Shown here one piece after another: positions 43,355 to 51,805 of a stretch of DNA of 64,000 nt. The translations under genes were made by a program, and so were the position numbers. The notes under the pieces were generated by a model, which saw nothing but the letters and a program-made list of their open reading frames with translations, had not been told where the DNA came from and did no database searches. Source of the DNA: AWTP1-13 sp963820375 (GTDB taxonomy: Bacteria; Pseudomonadota; Alphaproteobacteria; Rhizobiales; Hyphomicrobiaceae); contig CAWFZX010000022.1 in assembly GCA_963820375.1 (NCBI GenBank), positions 62,001-126,000 on the forward strand, given 5' to 3'. The stretch's first letter is position 1, and every line of letters starts with the position of its first letter.

Positions 43355-43804
43355 ATTCCCTCCAGACTAGCTATGATTGCAGAAAGCCTACCCGCTGCCG
43401 GCTTTTTGCTCCTCTTGTTGATACGATCAACTACGCAAAGGCTCCCCTCTGTCGTTGGTCAAGGGTGTTGCCTTTAAATCTGTTTCGATTGTCCGCAGGC
43501 TGCGGCACGATTGCATCTGCCCGGTTGCGGCGCCCGTCACGGATCTAGTTTCCGATCTGAATCGGGAAGATTTCCCATTCCGTCCCAGGAACTTTTGGCA
43601 ATCCGCCTAATCAGGGCGAACTGAGCGTTCCAGGCATCGAGCGTCATGCACTGGCGCAACGACACTGCCGCAGCGAACATCGCCTATCTCGTCTCGCGCT
43701 TTCTGCAAGCGAGAAATGATGTCGTGCGACTAAGCTCGGTAACGACGAGAGAAATGATCGCGTCTTGAGTTGCCCAGTCCAGAGCCGAGCATTGGGCGTG
43801 CACT
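43355..43804. promoter_or_regulatory. Upstream region of the TonB receptor gene
   Basis: About 450 bases between the response regulator stop and the receptor start, both on the minus strand. No gene is supported. It should contain the receptor promoter; I see no convincing Fur or Irr box by eye. Confidence 0.4.
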
Positions 43805-44422
43805 TCACTTCGCCCGGCTCTCAACCGACAGACGGATGAGATCGGCAGTTGTCTCAACTGCAAGCTTCTCTTTGATCGCGCTCGTTGAATTGGCAACCGT
43901 CTTATAGGATACACCCGTTGCCGCAGCGATTTGCGTGTACGTATTGCCTTCGCCAAGGAGACGTAAGATATCAATTTCGCGCGCCGTAAGCTGGTCAAAC
44001 GGATCTACACTCGAAAACTTTCCAACGGCCAGTTTCACGGCGATCTCGGGTTCGATGTAACGCCCCCCTTTGCCGACCTGCCGCACGGCTTCAACGAATT
44101 CCTCCGCTGTCGCACTCTTGCTGATGTAGCCTTGGGCGCCGGCCTGCAACGCGCGCGCCGCGTAGACCGGCTCAGAATGCATGCTGAGAACAAGGATCTT
44201 CGTAGCTTTGTCCAGTTGAATGAGCCGGTGGAGCAGCACCAGTCCACTTGAGCCGGGGAGGTTGAGATCAAGAATGATGAGGTCAAACTGCTCGCGGCCG
44301 CAGATCTCGAGAGCCTCCTGACCCGATTGCGCCTCCAGAATCGAAGCGCCGGGCTCAGTGGCAAGCAGCCGGTGTATGCCTGCGCGGACGACGGCGTGAT
44401 CGTCAACGAGCAGAATATTCAT
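43805..44422 (-). CDS. NarL/FixJ-type response regulator
   Basis: A 205-residue two-domain response regulator. The receiver domain has Asp7/Asp8 (LLVDDHAVVRAG), the phosphoacceptor Asp52 in IILDLNLPGSSG, the Ser of ILVLSMHSE and the Lys of GYISKSA. Residues ~140-200 form a LuxR-type HTH (QLTAREIDILRLLGEGNTYT, QIAAATGVSYKTVANSTSAI, KEKL). It overlaps the end of a sensor kinase by four bases (ATGA), but only the kinase tail remains. So it is an orphaned regulator that would need a partner elsewhere. Targets are unknown. Confidence 0.9.
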   Translation of the reverse strand: MNILLVDDHAVVRAGIHRLLATEPGASILEAQSGQEALEICGREQFDLIILDLNLPGSSGLVLLHRLIQLDKATKILVLSMHSEPVYAARALQAGAQGYISKSATAEEFVEAVRQVGKGGRYIEPEIAVKLAVGKFSSVDPFDQLTAREIDILRLLGEGNTYTQIAAATGVSYKTVANSTSAIKEKLAVETTADLIRLSVESRAK

Positions 44423-44613
44423 GTGCCGACCACACCATCATCAGCCGCACCCTGCGCGGATGAATTTTGACAGGGAAACCGCGCGCTCACGATGACACCC
44501 TTCCTGTCGCTGCGGTCTTGCACAGAAATTGTTCCTCCAAGAAGGGCTGCGCGCTCTTGCATGCCGGTGACGCCAAAGCTGGTCAATTGGGTGCCAGGAG
44601 CTGCCCTCCGCAA
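44419..44613 (-). pseudogene. Sensor histidine kinase, C-terminal remnant
   Basis: About 55 residues of a NarX/UhpB-type sensor kinase survive: FGVTGMQERAALLGGTISVQ (part of the ATPase domain after the G2 box) and GVIVSARFPC, then a tail overlapping the response regulator start. The N-box, G1 box and phosphorylatable His are gone. The fragment begins directly at the stop codon of the lysE-type gene (44614), so the rest was lost at that junction. Confidence 0.8.
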
Positions 44614-45213
44614 CTAGCGGAACATCGTGGCGACCGAGGCGGCGAGCGCCACACCCATTACGATGTTGAACATTCGCGCGCTGCGCTCATCACGCAACAG
44701 CGCGTGCACGGTAGCGCCGAGAGCGAGCCAGACAAGCCCACTCGGAAGGGCCGTGGCGAAAAACAGCGCGCCGAAGGCCATCGCTTGAGAGAGCGCATTG
44801 TCTGGGGTCGCCTGCAGGTAGGTGCCGGCGGCGCCGACGGCGACGAGCCAGCCCTTCGGGTTGATCCACTGGAACGCGGCAGCTCCGATGAAGCCGACAG
44901 GCTTCGGGGCCCGCACGTCGGAGACGCGGCCAGCATTGGCGATCTTCCACGCGAACCACAGCAGGAATGCGGCGCCGCCCCAGTTCAAGGCTCTGAGGAG
45001 CATGGGCTGGGCGATGACGAGTTGACCGAGCCCAAGGGCGCTACAGAAGAGCAATGTCCCCATCCCGGCCGAAGCGCCCAACACGCAAGGCAGGCCACGC
45101 CACAATCCGGCCGCCGATGCGGTGGCGACGATCATGGTGTTGCTCGGACCCGGTGTGATGGCCGCCACGAGCGCGAAGACCAAAAATGCTGCCGCTTGAT
45201 CAAGCGTCATCAC
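44614..45213 (-). CDS. LysE-family amino acid exporter
   Basis: A 199-residue membrane protein of the LysE/RhtB family with about six hydrophobic segments. The N-terminus ALVAAITPGPSNTMIVATAS holds the family motif (TPGPxN), followed by GASAGMGTLL and NWGGAAFLLWFAWKI, then FQWINPKGWLVAVGA with the conserved NPKxW. It probably exports an amino acid or related metabolite across the inner membrane. It is divergent from an AraC-type regulator, which likely controls it. The gene abuts a truncated kinase, a sign of rearrangement at its 3' end. Confidence 0.9.
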   Translation of the reverse strand: MMTLDQAAAFLVFALVAAITPGPSNTMIVATASAAGLWRGLPCVLGASAGMGTLLFCSALGLGQLVIAQPMLLRALNWGGAAFLLWFAWKIANAGRVSDVRAPKPVGFIGAAAFQWINPKGWLVAVGAAGTYLQATPDNALSQAMAFGALFFATALPSGLVWLALGATVHALLRDERSARMFNIVMGVALAASVATMFR

Positions 45214-45302
45214 TGAACCTTCCGGTATGTCGGTTGGCTTTCCTTTGGCAAGCAGCGTAGGTTCCTGGCGACAGCCCGTCTTGAACGTTTGTGCGTGCCA
45301 AC
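45214..45302. promoter_or_regulatory. Divergent promoter region, lysE-type / araC-type genes
   Basis: About 90 bases between the two divergent starts. It must hold both promoters and probably the AraC-family operator. No clear half-site pair can be named by eye. Confidence 0.45.
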
Positions 45303-46130
45303 ATGCCGATCAACCAAATCACGGCTTTTCCCTCGAATAACGGGGTCGAGCGAATGTCCGCGATTTTTCAGGGGTTTTCGTTCTCACGGCATCGCCACGA
45401 CACCTACGCGATCGGTATCACGACAGGCGGTATTCAAGCCTTCACCTACAGAGGCGCGGCCCGACACAGCATCCGGGGCCAGGCTTTTGTGCTCCACCCC
45501 GACGAACAGCACGACGGTCGTGCCGGCGATGCCCGAGGGTTCAGCTATCACATAGCCTACATCGACCCGACCTTGATCCTGGCGGCAACCGGCGGGAAGA
45601 GTCTGCCGTTCGTTCATGAGCCGGTCTCGAACGATGAACACCTTTGCCACGCCGTCCGCGCCCTTCTGTCGGCGCCACATGACGTCGAAGGCGAATCGGC
45701 GACAGCTTGCAGTATCGTGGCGCTGTCTGACGCCCTCTCGCGTATGGCCGGGTCGGCGTCGACGCGAACGAGCGCGATAAATCTCAGGGGTGTCCGCGCC
45801 ACGCGGGACGCTCTCTTGAGCGCGCCGGGTGCCAGGATCTCGATCTCGGCACTTGAACGGCTTTCCGGCATGAGCCGTTGGCAACTGGCGCGGCAGTTCC
45901 GCTCTGCTTACGGCGTAAGCCCCTATCGCTTTCAGCTCTTGCGGCGGTTGGGACAGGCTCGTGATTTGCTGTTGCGCGGCGGACCGCTCGCAGACATCGC
46001 AGTGGCGTGCGGGTTTGCGGATCAGGCGCACATGTCGCGACACTTTCGGAACGCCTACGGAGTTTCGCCAGGACAATGGCGTGCGCTCATCGGCAGAATC
46101 AGCGCCGCGGAGCCAGCACGGTTAAGATGA
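45303..46130 (+). CDS. AraC-family transcriptional regulator
   Basis: A 275-residue regulator. An N-terminal AraC-type cupin-like ligand domain (FSFSRHRHDTYAIGITTGGI, residues ~20-40, and AFVLHPDEQHDG) is followed by a C-terminal double HTH (residues ~180-265: ISALERLSGMSRWQLARQFR, then PLADIAVACGFADQAHMSRHF and YGVSPGQWRAL). The ATG at 45303 is favoured; a GTG twelve bases upstream is possible. The domain order resembles regulators of divergent lysE genes, so the expected role is inducer-dependent control of the exporter. Confidence 0.88.
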   Translation: MPINQITAFPSNNGVERMSAIFQGFSFSRHRHDTYAIGITTGGIQAFTYRGAARHSIRGQAFVLHPDEQHDGRAGDARGFSYHIAYIDPTLILAATGGKSLPFVHEPVSNDEHLCHAVRALLSAPHDVEGESATACSIVALSDALSRMAGSASTRTSAINLRGVRATRDALLSAPGARISISALERLSGMSRWQLARQFRSAYGVSPYRFQLLRRLGQARDLLLRGGPLADIAVACGFADQAHMSRHFRNAYGVSPGQWRALIGRISAAEPARLR

Positions 46131-46156
46131 CCGGATTGGGTCGACCTCGGTGTCTT

Positions 46157-46177
46157 TGACCCGGTCACCACGGGTCA
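46157..46177. terminator. Hairpin after the araC-type gene (weak terminator candidate)
   Basis: TGACCCG (46157-46163) and CGGGTCA (46171-46177) form a 7-base perfect stem with a 7-base loop, 27 bases after the regulator stop. No T-run follows, so it may be a factor-dependent or non-functional hairpin. Confidence 0.3.
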
Positions 46178-46334
46178 CGCTTAACCTTCAACAGCTGGCA
46201 AAGGCGCTGGTTTGTTTTTCGCGGACGGTGGTGAGAGTTGTTCCCTCCGTAACAGCGGCCCGAACCCGTCTATGGAACAACACGCTCACACCCGCACGTG
46301 CAGCGGGTCGAATAGGATCAGAGGAGAGATAGCC

Positions 46335-46451
46335 ATGAAGACCATCACGTCCGCTCTTGTTGCACTGTTGGTGATCACCGGTGCCACCGGTACCGCCAGC
46401 GCGTTCGACGCCAAGACCTTTTACGAACAGGTCGATCGGAACCACAACTGA
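46335..46451 (+). CDS. Small secreted peptide
   Basis: A 38-residue protein with GAGGAGAG six to eight bases before its ATG. Residues 1-23 form a Sec signal (KTITSALVALLVITGATG, cleavage after ASA). The mature part is about 15 residues (FDAKTFYEQVDRNHN). Similar very short proteins with a FDAKTF-type mature part are, as I recall, common in Bradyrhizobium and relatives; their role is unknown. Confidence 0.6.
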   Translation: MKTITSALVALLVITGATGTASAFDAKTFYEQVDRNHN

Positions 46452-46583
46452 CCAGACGCCGTGGCGTGCCGATACCCGCCGCGGCGTCGCGGCGGCCGAT
46501 ATGCAAGAGGCGATCCGTACCAGGAGCGTCTCTTGTCTTTTCGGCGCATAGGAAACGAAAAATAGCCCGGGAAGCCGGCTAGC

Positions 46584-47100
46584 CTATCGCCATAATCCCT
46601 CAAACCGATGCCCGGCAACACGGGTGTAGTGCGCGCTGTGCTTGGGATCTCGGTGACCGAGGTAGTCCTGCATGCTGCGCAAATCAGTGCCCTGGTCGGC
46701 AAGGTGATAGCCGCAGGAATGGCGGAGCATGTGGGGCCAGACCCTGCTGGGCTTCGCCTTCTCGCCGCCACGCGCGCGATGTGTTGACGGCCTGGCGAGT
46801 GAGCCGTGCGCCGCGCTCGGACACGAGCAGCCAAGGCAGGTTGTCCTCCCGAGAAGCAAGGTAGCGCTTGATGGCTCGGCGCTCGTCGCCAGCAATCGAG
46901 TGCTCGACGCTCAGGCTGCCCTTGAGGCGAGCGACCCACAACCTCGACCGCTTGAGATCGAGCTGGTTGCGCCGCATCTGGATGGCCTCGCTGATCCGCA
47001 AACCGTACCGGTAGATCATGAGCAGAAGGGCGTGGTCGCGAATGCCGTGGCGCCCCTTGTTTGCCGCCTCAAGCAGGCGATCGATCTCCGGACCATTGAA
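46584..47100 (-). pseudogene. Tyrosine recombinase, truncated and frameshifted
   Basis: Reading on the minus strand, a frame from ~47100 gives FNGPEIDRLLEAANKGRHGI, then RDHALLLMIYRYGLRISEAI with the catalytic Arg, to LTRQAVN. A frameshift near 46780 is needed to continue into KPSRVWPHMLRHSCGYHLAD (HxxR), YLGHRDPKHSAHYT (His and the nucleophile Tyr). A stop precedes the first recognisable codon, so the N-terminal DNA-binding half is missing. It resembles integrases related to IS91- or fim-type invertases. It is inactive. Confidence 0.8.
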
Positions 47101-47212
47101 GGAGGCCCAGGACGGTCAAATCGATCTGCGGATCAGCCCGGGGCCGAGCTATCTGGTCCGGGTCAACCGGCATCTGCTGGTTTCGGCCGCGCCCAGATGC
47201 ACGGAGAGAAAC

Positions 47213-48916
47213 TTATTCGACACTGCAGATCACATTGAGAAGCGCCTGCCGCTTTTCGTGCGTCACAACGGCAATGGCGCGCTCGAGGGCGTCGGGCAAG
47301 GCGGCGGGGTCTTCGACGCGCTCGCCATAACCGCCTGCCGCGATGCAGATTTGCTCGAATGCCGGGAGGTGATCGAGTCGAATGAACGGCAACTCATTGC
47401 GCTTCGAGGCGCGCCCGCCTGGGTACATCGCGGTCGTAAAATGGCGCACGGCGTTCCACATCGCATTGTTCATGACGATGAAGAGAACCGGCAGGTCGTG
47501 CAGGGCAGCAGCATGGTGGACGGCGGCTGGATTACTGAAGAGATAGGCGCCATCGCCGACGACGGCAACGACCGGTCGCTCCGGAGCCGCAAGCTTGGCG
47601 CCTAGCGCGGCGCCCGCCCCCCAACCCAGACCCGAGGCAGAACTCGAACCGAAGTAGCTGTCGGGGTATTCGAACCCGCAATGCGTCAGGCGTAGCGTGT
47701 ACTCGTTGACAACGATCGAACGTGCGTCCTTTGCCTGATGAAGGCAATGGCTTACCCAGGCCGGATGGATGGGGCTCCGCGTGGAGACGAGCTCACAGGT
47801 CCTCTTCCACTCCGCTGCCAGGGAAACTCTCTGCTTGATGATGCGTGTCCGCCGTTTCGCTACCGCTGCCTCCGCGACCTCGCCCATCAGCGCGTCTGTC
47901 AGTGCCTGGAGGATCGTTGCTGTCGAACCGGTGATGCCGAGATCGCAAGCAAACCCTCGAATGGGAATGTGCGCAAACAGCGGGTCGAAGCCGCATTGGA
48001 TGACTTTGCACCCCTCCGACGGAGCCACATGGTCGGGGATCCAGGGAACATCGATCTCCATCGCCAGGATGAGATCGGCGTCGGCCACGAGAGAACTCGG
48101 GTCGTAGCCGAGGTTCATGGGATGCGACGATGGCAGCGACAGATAGCGCGGGTGGAACTGCGCGAGGGGAATGGCAAATCGATCGGTGAACTGAGCCAGA
48201 GCATCGAACGCAGCGGGATCGCGGCCTGCGCTGGCTGTCAGGATCAGCGGGCTCTTGGCCCCGGCGATCATTTGCGCCGCCTCGGCGACGGCTTGGCGGT
48301 CGGGCGCGGCCGGTGCCGCGGCGCGAAGACGGGTCGATGTCCGATGGTTGCCCTGTGCTTGCACGGCTAGAACCTCGCGCGGGAGGCTCAGGTAGACAGG
48401 CCCACGCGGCTCGGTACCTGCAATGGAGAGGGCGCGATCGACGACGGTTTCGAGCTGCTCGGCGTTGCGCAGCTCGTAGTCCCATTTGACCAATTCACGG
48501 ATCATGCCGGCCTGGTCGTACATTTCCTGCGCCCAGTGGATATAGCCGTCGCGCGAGCCGAGCAGGCCGCCTTCCGTGATGGGCGAGCGCCCCGCCGTGA
48601 GAAGAATGGCTATGTTTTCTCGGGCCGCATTCATCGCGGCACAGACCATGTTGGCCGTCCCGACGCTGACGTGCACCATCACGGCGGGAATCCTGCGCGA
48701 GACCATCGCGTAGCCATGCGCCATGGTGACCGCAAGGTTTTCGTGGGTGGCGAGAATCGGCTGAGGCACACGGGTGCCCTTCTGTTCGGCCTCGGCGTAG
48801 GCCTCGATGATCGGGGCAAAGTCGGTCCCCGCATTTCCGAAGAGGTATTCGACCCCGCGCTCGGCAAGAAGACCGAGATAGACTGTGGCAACGCTGTCCT
48901 CCTTACGGGCCGGCAT
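47213..48916 (-). CDS. Thiamine diphosphate-dependent enzyme, acetolactate synthase-like
   Basis: A 567-residue ThDP enzyme with the PYR, central and PP domains of the acetolactate synthase / benzoylformate decarboxylase superfamily. Glu59 in THENLAVTMAHGYA is the cofactor-activating Glu. The ThDP motif is VVGDGAYLFSNPA to VLFIVMNNAMWN near residues 445-480. AGAGGAG precedes the ATG. It lies 18 bases after the ABC ATPase and ends the operon, so its 2-oxo-acid or related substrate may be what the transporter imports. The FAD-binding Arg pattern of true acetolactate synthase is not obvious, so a decarboxylase or lyase role is more likely than valine biosynthesis. Confidence 0.85.
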   Translation of the reverse strand: MPARKEDSVATVYLGLLAERGVEYLFGNAGTDFAPIIEAYAEAEQKGTRVPQPILATHENLAVTMAHGYAMVSRRIPAVMVHVSVGTANMVCAAMNAARENIAILLTAGRSPITEGGLLGSRDGYIHWAQEMYDQAGMIRELVKWDYELRNAEQLETVVDRALSIAGTEPRGPVYLSLPREVLAVQAQGNHRTSTRLRAAAPAAPDRQAVAEAAQMIAGAKSPLILTASAGRDPAAFDALAQFTDRFAIPLAQFHPRYLSLPSSHPMNLGYDPSSLVADADLILAMEIDVPWIPDHVAPSEGCKVIQCGFDPLFAHIPIRGFACDLGITGSTATILQALTDALMGEVAEAAVAKRRTRIIKQRVSLAAEWKRTCELVSTRSPIHPAWVSHCLHQAKDARSIVVNEYTLRLTHCGFEYPDSYFGSSSASGLGWGAGAALGAKLAAPERPVVAVVGDGAYLFSNPAAVHHAAALHDLPVLFIVMNNAMWNAVRHFTTAMYPGGRASKRNELPFIRLDHLPAFEQICIAAGGYGERVEDPAALPDALERAIAVVTHEKRQALLNVICSVE

Positions 48917-48934
48917 CGAGTTCTCCTCTTTGCT

Positions 48935-50095
48935 CTACACGCTCTGCGACGCTGGTTCCGCCTCGAATGCCATAGCGTCGGAGCCGGCGATTGATACGCC
49001 GACGCGTGTGCCGGTGGGCCAGCGGTTGATCGCATCGGGCTCCAGCGATCTCATCAGTATGCGGCTCGTGCAAACTTCAGGCGCCTCGAGATAGAGATTG
49101 ACGTAGCCGCCCTGATAGATATGCGCCACCACCGTGCCCTCGACGGCTATCGGCTCGCCCGCATTCGCAAAGCGCATCTGTTCGGGCCGTACGAACAGGT
49201 CGACGCGATCGCCGGCTCGGGCTCGGGAGAGTGGTTCTGTTGGAACGGATATCCTGGCTGCGCCCAGCGTGACGATGGCTTGGCCGTCGCCCCTGTCCAG
49301 GCGTCCGCGCAGCACATTTACATCGCCAACGAAGGACGCGACAAACCGGTCGGCAGGGCGGCGGTAGATCTCGTCCGGGCTACCAACCTGGCGAATGCGT
49401 CCCTCGAACATGACGGCGATCCGATCCGACAAACTCAAGGCTTCGCTCTGATCGTGGGTCACGAAGATCGTGGTCACGCCGAGCTGGCGCTGAATCTCCT
49501 TGATCTCGATCTGCATCGATGCGCGCAAATTTCTGTCGAGCGCTGAAAATGGCTCGTCGAGCAGCAACACCTTCGGCGAGACGACAAGCGCGCGAGCCAG
49601 CGCCACACGCTGTTGTTGACCGCCAGAGAGTTGGAAGGGCCGTCGATCTTCCACGCCGGTGAGCCGCACGAGGGAGAGGGCCTCAGCGACCCGATGCTTC
49701 AGGTCGGGCTTGGCGATGCCTCGCATGCGCAGCCCATAACCGACATTGTCCGCAATGCTCATGTGCGGGAACAAGGCATAGTTCTGAAACATCATCCCGA
49801 TCTCGCGCTTGTAGGTCGGGATTTCATTGACGCGCTTGCCGTCGATCTCGATCTCGCCGGCATCGACCACAAGAAATCCGGCGACCAGATTGAGCAACGT
49901 GGTCTTGCCGCAGCCGGATGGCCCGAGCAGGGTCATGAGCTCGCCGCGGTGGATGGATAGCGTGGCATCATCGAGGGCAACTACTTTGCCGAATCGCTTG
50001 CTTGCGCGCAGGAGCCGAACAGCAGCATTGTCGGAGCCGACCGTTATGGCTCCCGCACGCTCGTTCGATCGATTCTCAGCGGCGAGTCTCGACAT
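48935..50095 (-). CDS. Polyamine-type ABC ATPase (PotA-like)
   Basis: A 386-residue importer ATPase. Walker A GPSGCGKTT (residues ~58-66), Q-loop FQNYALFPHM, signature LSGGQQQRV, Walker B VLLLDEPFSALD, switch VTHDQSEALSLSDRI. The C-terminal TOBE regulatory domain runs from ~280 (DLFVRPEQMRFANAGEPIAV). It overlaps the end of the second permease by 20 bases. The subunit set and order match spermidine/putrescine, iron or 2-aminoethylphosphonate-type importers. Confidence 0.92.
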   Translation of the reverse strand: MSRLAAENRSNERAGAITVGSDNAAVRLLRASKRFGKVVALDDATLSIHRGELMTLLGPSGCGKTTLLNLVAGFLVVDAGEIEIDGKRVNEIPTYKREIGMMFQNYALFPHMSIADNVGYGLRMRGIAKPDLKHRVAEALSLVRLTGVEDRRPFQLSGGQQQRVALARALVVSPKVLLLDEPFSALDRNLRASMQIEIKEIQRQLGVTTIFVTHDQSEALSLSDRIAVMFEGRIRQVGSPDEIYRRPADRFVASFVGDVNVLRGRLDRGDGQAIVTLGAARISVPTEPLSRARAGDRVDLFVRPEQMRFANAGEPIAVEGTVVAHIYQGGYVNLYLEAPEVCTSRILMRSLEPDAINRWPTGTRVGVSIAGSDAMAFEAEPASQSV

Positions 50096-50894
50096 TCAGC
50101 AATTTCCCAAGGCCGAGATAGGCGTTGGCCAGAGTCAGTAGCGTAGCCGTTGCGACGATATACATGACTGAGAGCGCGGCCATGGAGGGATCGGCGTACT
50201 CACGCACGTAGTTGTACATCGCGACTGGCAGCGTCTGGGTGCGTTGCGCTGTGACGAATAGCGAAGCGGTGAACTCGTTGAACGACAGGATTGCCGCCAG
50301 CAGCCAACCGCCGACCAAGCCAGGCGCGAGTAAGGGTAGGGTCACGGTGACGAGGACCCTGGCTGGCGACGCGCCGAGGCTTGCGGCGGCAAGCTCGAAC
50401 CTTTGATCAAGATTGCGCAACGAGACGTAGACGCTGCGCAACACGAAGGGCAGCACCAACACGACGTGGCAAGCAACGACGACCGCAAAGCCGCGTGCCC
50501 AACCAACCTGGGCGGCGAGAATCAGAAAGCCCAGCCCGATGGTGAAATGGGGCACGACCAAAGAGGACAACAGAACGGTCTCTATCGTTCCCTTGAGGGG
50601 GAACGAATAGCGATCGAGCGCAAATGCAAAAGTTGCTCCCACCAGCAGGGCGATGGAGGAAGCCCAGCCGGCGACGATGAGGCCATTACGAAAGCCCGAA
50701 CGGAAGTCGTCATAGGCGAGTGCCTTGGCAAACCACCGCCACGACCAGGTCTCGGGGGGAAACGCGAGAATTGCCTTGTCGTTGAAGGCAGCCAGAGTGA
50801 CAACAGCCGCCGGGAGAATGACGAAGCCAAGAATGGCCAGCACGGCGAAGGCACCGGCAATCCCCAACATGCGCTGGAAAGTGGATCGGGCCAT
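50076..50894 (-). CDS. Polyamine-type ABC permease (PotC-like)
   Basis: A 272-residue membrane protein of the PotC type with six helices: N-terminal LGIAGAFAVLAILGFVILPA, the EAA-type segment ELAAASLGASPARVLVTVTL, and ALSVMYIVATATLLTLANAY near the end. It starts one base after the previous stop and overlaps the ATPase gene by 20 bases, consistent with one operon. Confidence 0.92.
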   Translation of the reverse strand: MARSTFQRMLGIAGAFAVLAILGFVILPAAVVTLAAFNDKAILAFPPETWSWRWFAKALAYDDFRSGFRNGLIVAGWASSIALLVGATFAFALDRYSFPLKGTIETVLLSSLVVPHFTIGLGFLILAAQVGWARGFAVVVACHVVLVLPFVLRSVYVSLRNLDQRFELAAASLGASPARVLVTVTLPLLAPGLVGGWLLAAILSFNEFTASLFVTAQRTQTLPVAMYNYVREYADPSMAALSVMYIVATATLLTLANAYLGLGKLLNVETRR

Positions 50895-50895
50895 A

Positions 50896-51747
50896 TCAAT
50901 GCGGACCGAATCTCTCGAGGGGTCGAGCTATGAATCGCAAGAGGCTGAGGATCGCGAAGGTGAGTGCTAAGCCAGCCACCGAAAGACTGGCGGCGAAGGG
51001 AAAGTTGAAGCTGGCGAGACCGAGCTGATAGACGAGATTTGAGATCATGTTCACCTGACCGCCGCCAATCAGCTGAGGGGTTGCAAAGGCGCTGAAGGTC
51101 CAGGCAAAAGCCGTGGTAACCCCGGCAATGATACCTGGTGTGGAAAGCGGCAATGTCACGGTAACGAATGTGCGGATGGGACCGGCCCCAAGACTCTGGG
51201 CCGCCTTCTCATAAGTTGGGTCAATATGCGCTAGCGCGGCTGCCAGCATGATAACCATCACCGGCAACGTAACGTGAACTAGCGCGGTGATGACGGCGAA
51301 GGTCGTAAACATGATCTGCAGCGGACGGTCAATCAGGCCGAGCTTGAGCAGAGCGGAGTTGATGAAGCCGTTGTTGCCGAAGACAACGATCCAGGAATAG
51401 GTCCTTACGACCTCGCCCAGGAAAAGCGGTGTCACTGCGATGATCAGGATAGCGGCCTTGATCAACCGATTTTGAGCACGCACTAGCGTGTAGGCAATCG
51501 GATACGCGACTATGAGCGTGCACGCGGCGGTGAGAAAACAGATCCAGACTGTGTCGATGAAGACGCGGGCATAGAGTGGCTTCAGCAGCGCCGAGAAATT
51601 GTCGAACGTGAGGTCACCGGCCTCAAGAGAACCGGGCACATAGGCACGCAAGCTGTACTGCAGCACGGTCGCCATGGCTGCAAGGAAGCCGAGCGCGCAG
51701 AGTGCTGCCGGAAAGACAAAGGTGCGCAGAAAGGGTTGCGGCTTCAT
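50896..51747 (-). CDS. Polyamine-type ABC permease (PotB-like)
   Basis: A 283-residue PotB-type permease with six helices, the EAA-type motif YEKAAQSLGAGPIRTFVTVT followed by LPLSTPGIIAG, and periplasmic VVRTYSWIVVFGNNGFINSA typical of the family. It lies 58 bases after the binding-protein gene. No strong ribosome binding site is visible, so coupling with the upstream gene is possible. Confidence 0.92.
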   Translation of the reverse strand: MKPQPFLRTFVFPAALCALGFLAAMATVLQYSLRAYVPGSLEAGDLTFDNFSALLKPLYARVFIDTVWICFLTAACTLIVAYPIAYTLVRAQNRLIKAAILIIAVTPLFLGEVVRTYSWIVVFGNNGFINSALLKLGLIDRPLQIMFTTFAVITALVHVTLPVMVIMLAAALAHIDPTYEKAAQSLGAGPIRTFVTVTLPLSTPGIIAGVTTAFAWTFSAFATPQLIGGGQVNMISNLVYQLGLASFNFPFAASLSVAGLALTFAILSLLRFIARPLERFGPH

Positions 51748-51805
51748 TGCGTGGGCTACTCGCGGCGAGACGGCCGGCCGGGCGTCTGCCGCGGAAGCCG
51801 TCCCG

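Noticed and set aside
46584..47100. Functional integrase marking an active island
   Set aside because: The gene lacks its N-terminal half and has a frameshift, so it cannot be active; no attachment-site repeats were recognised.
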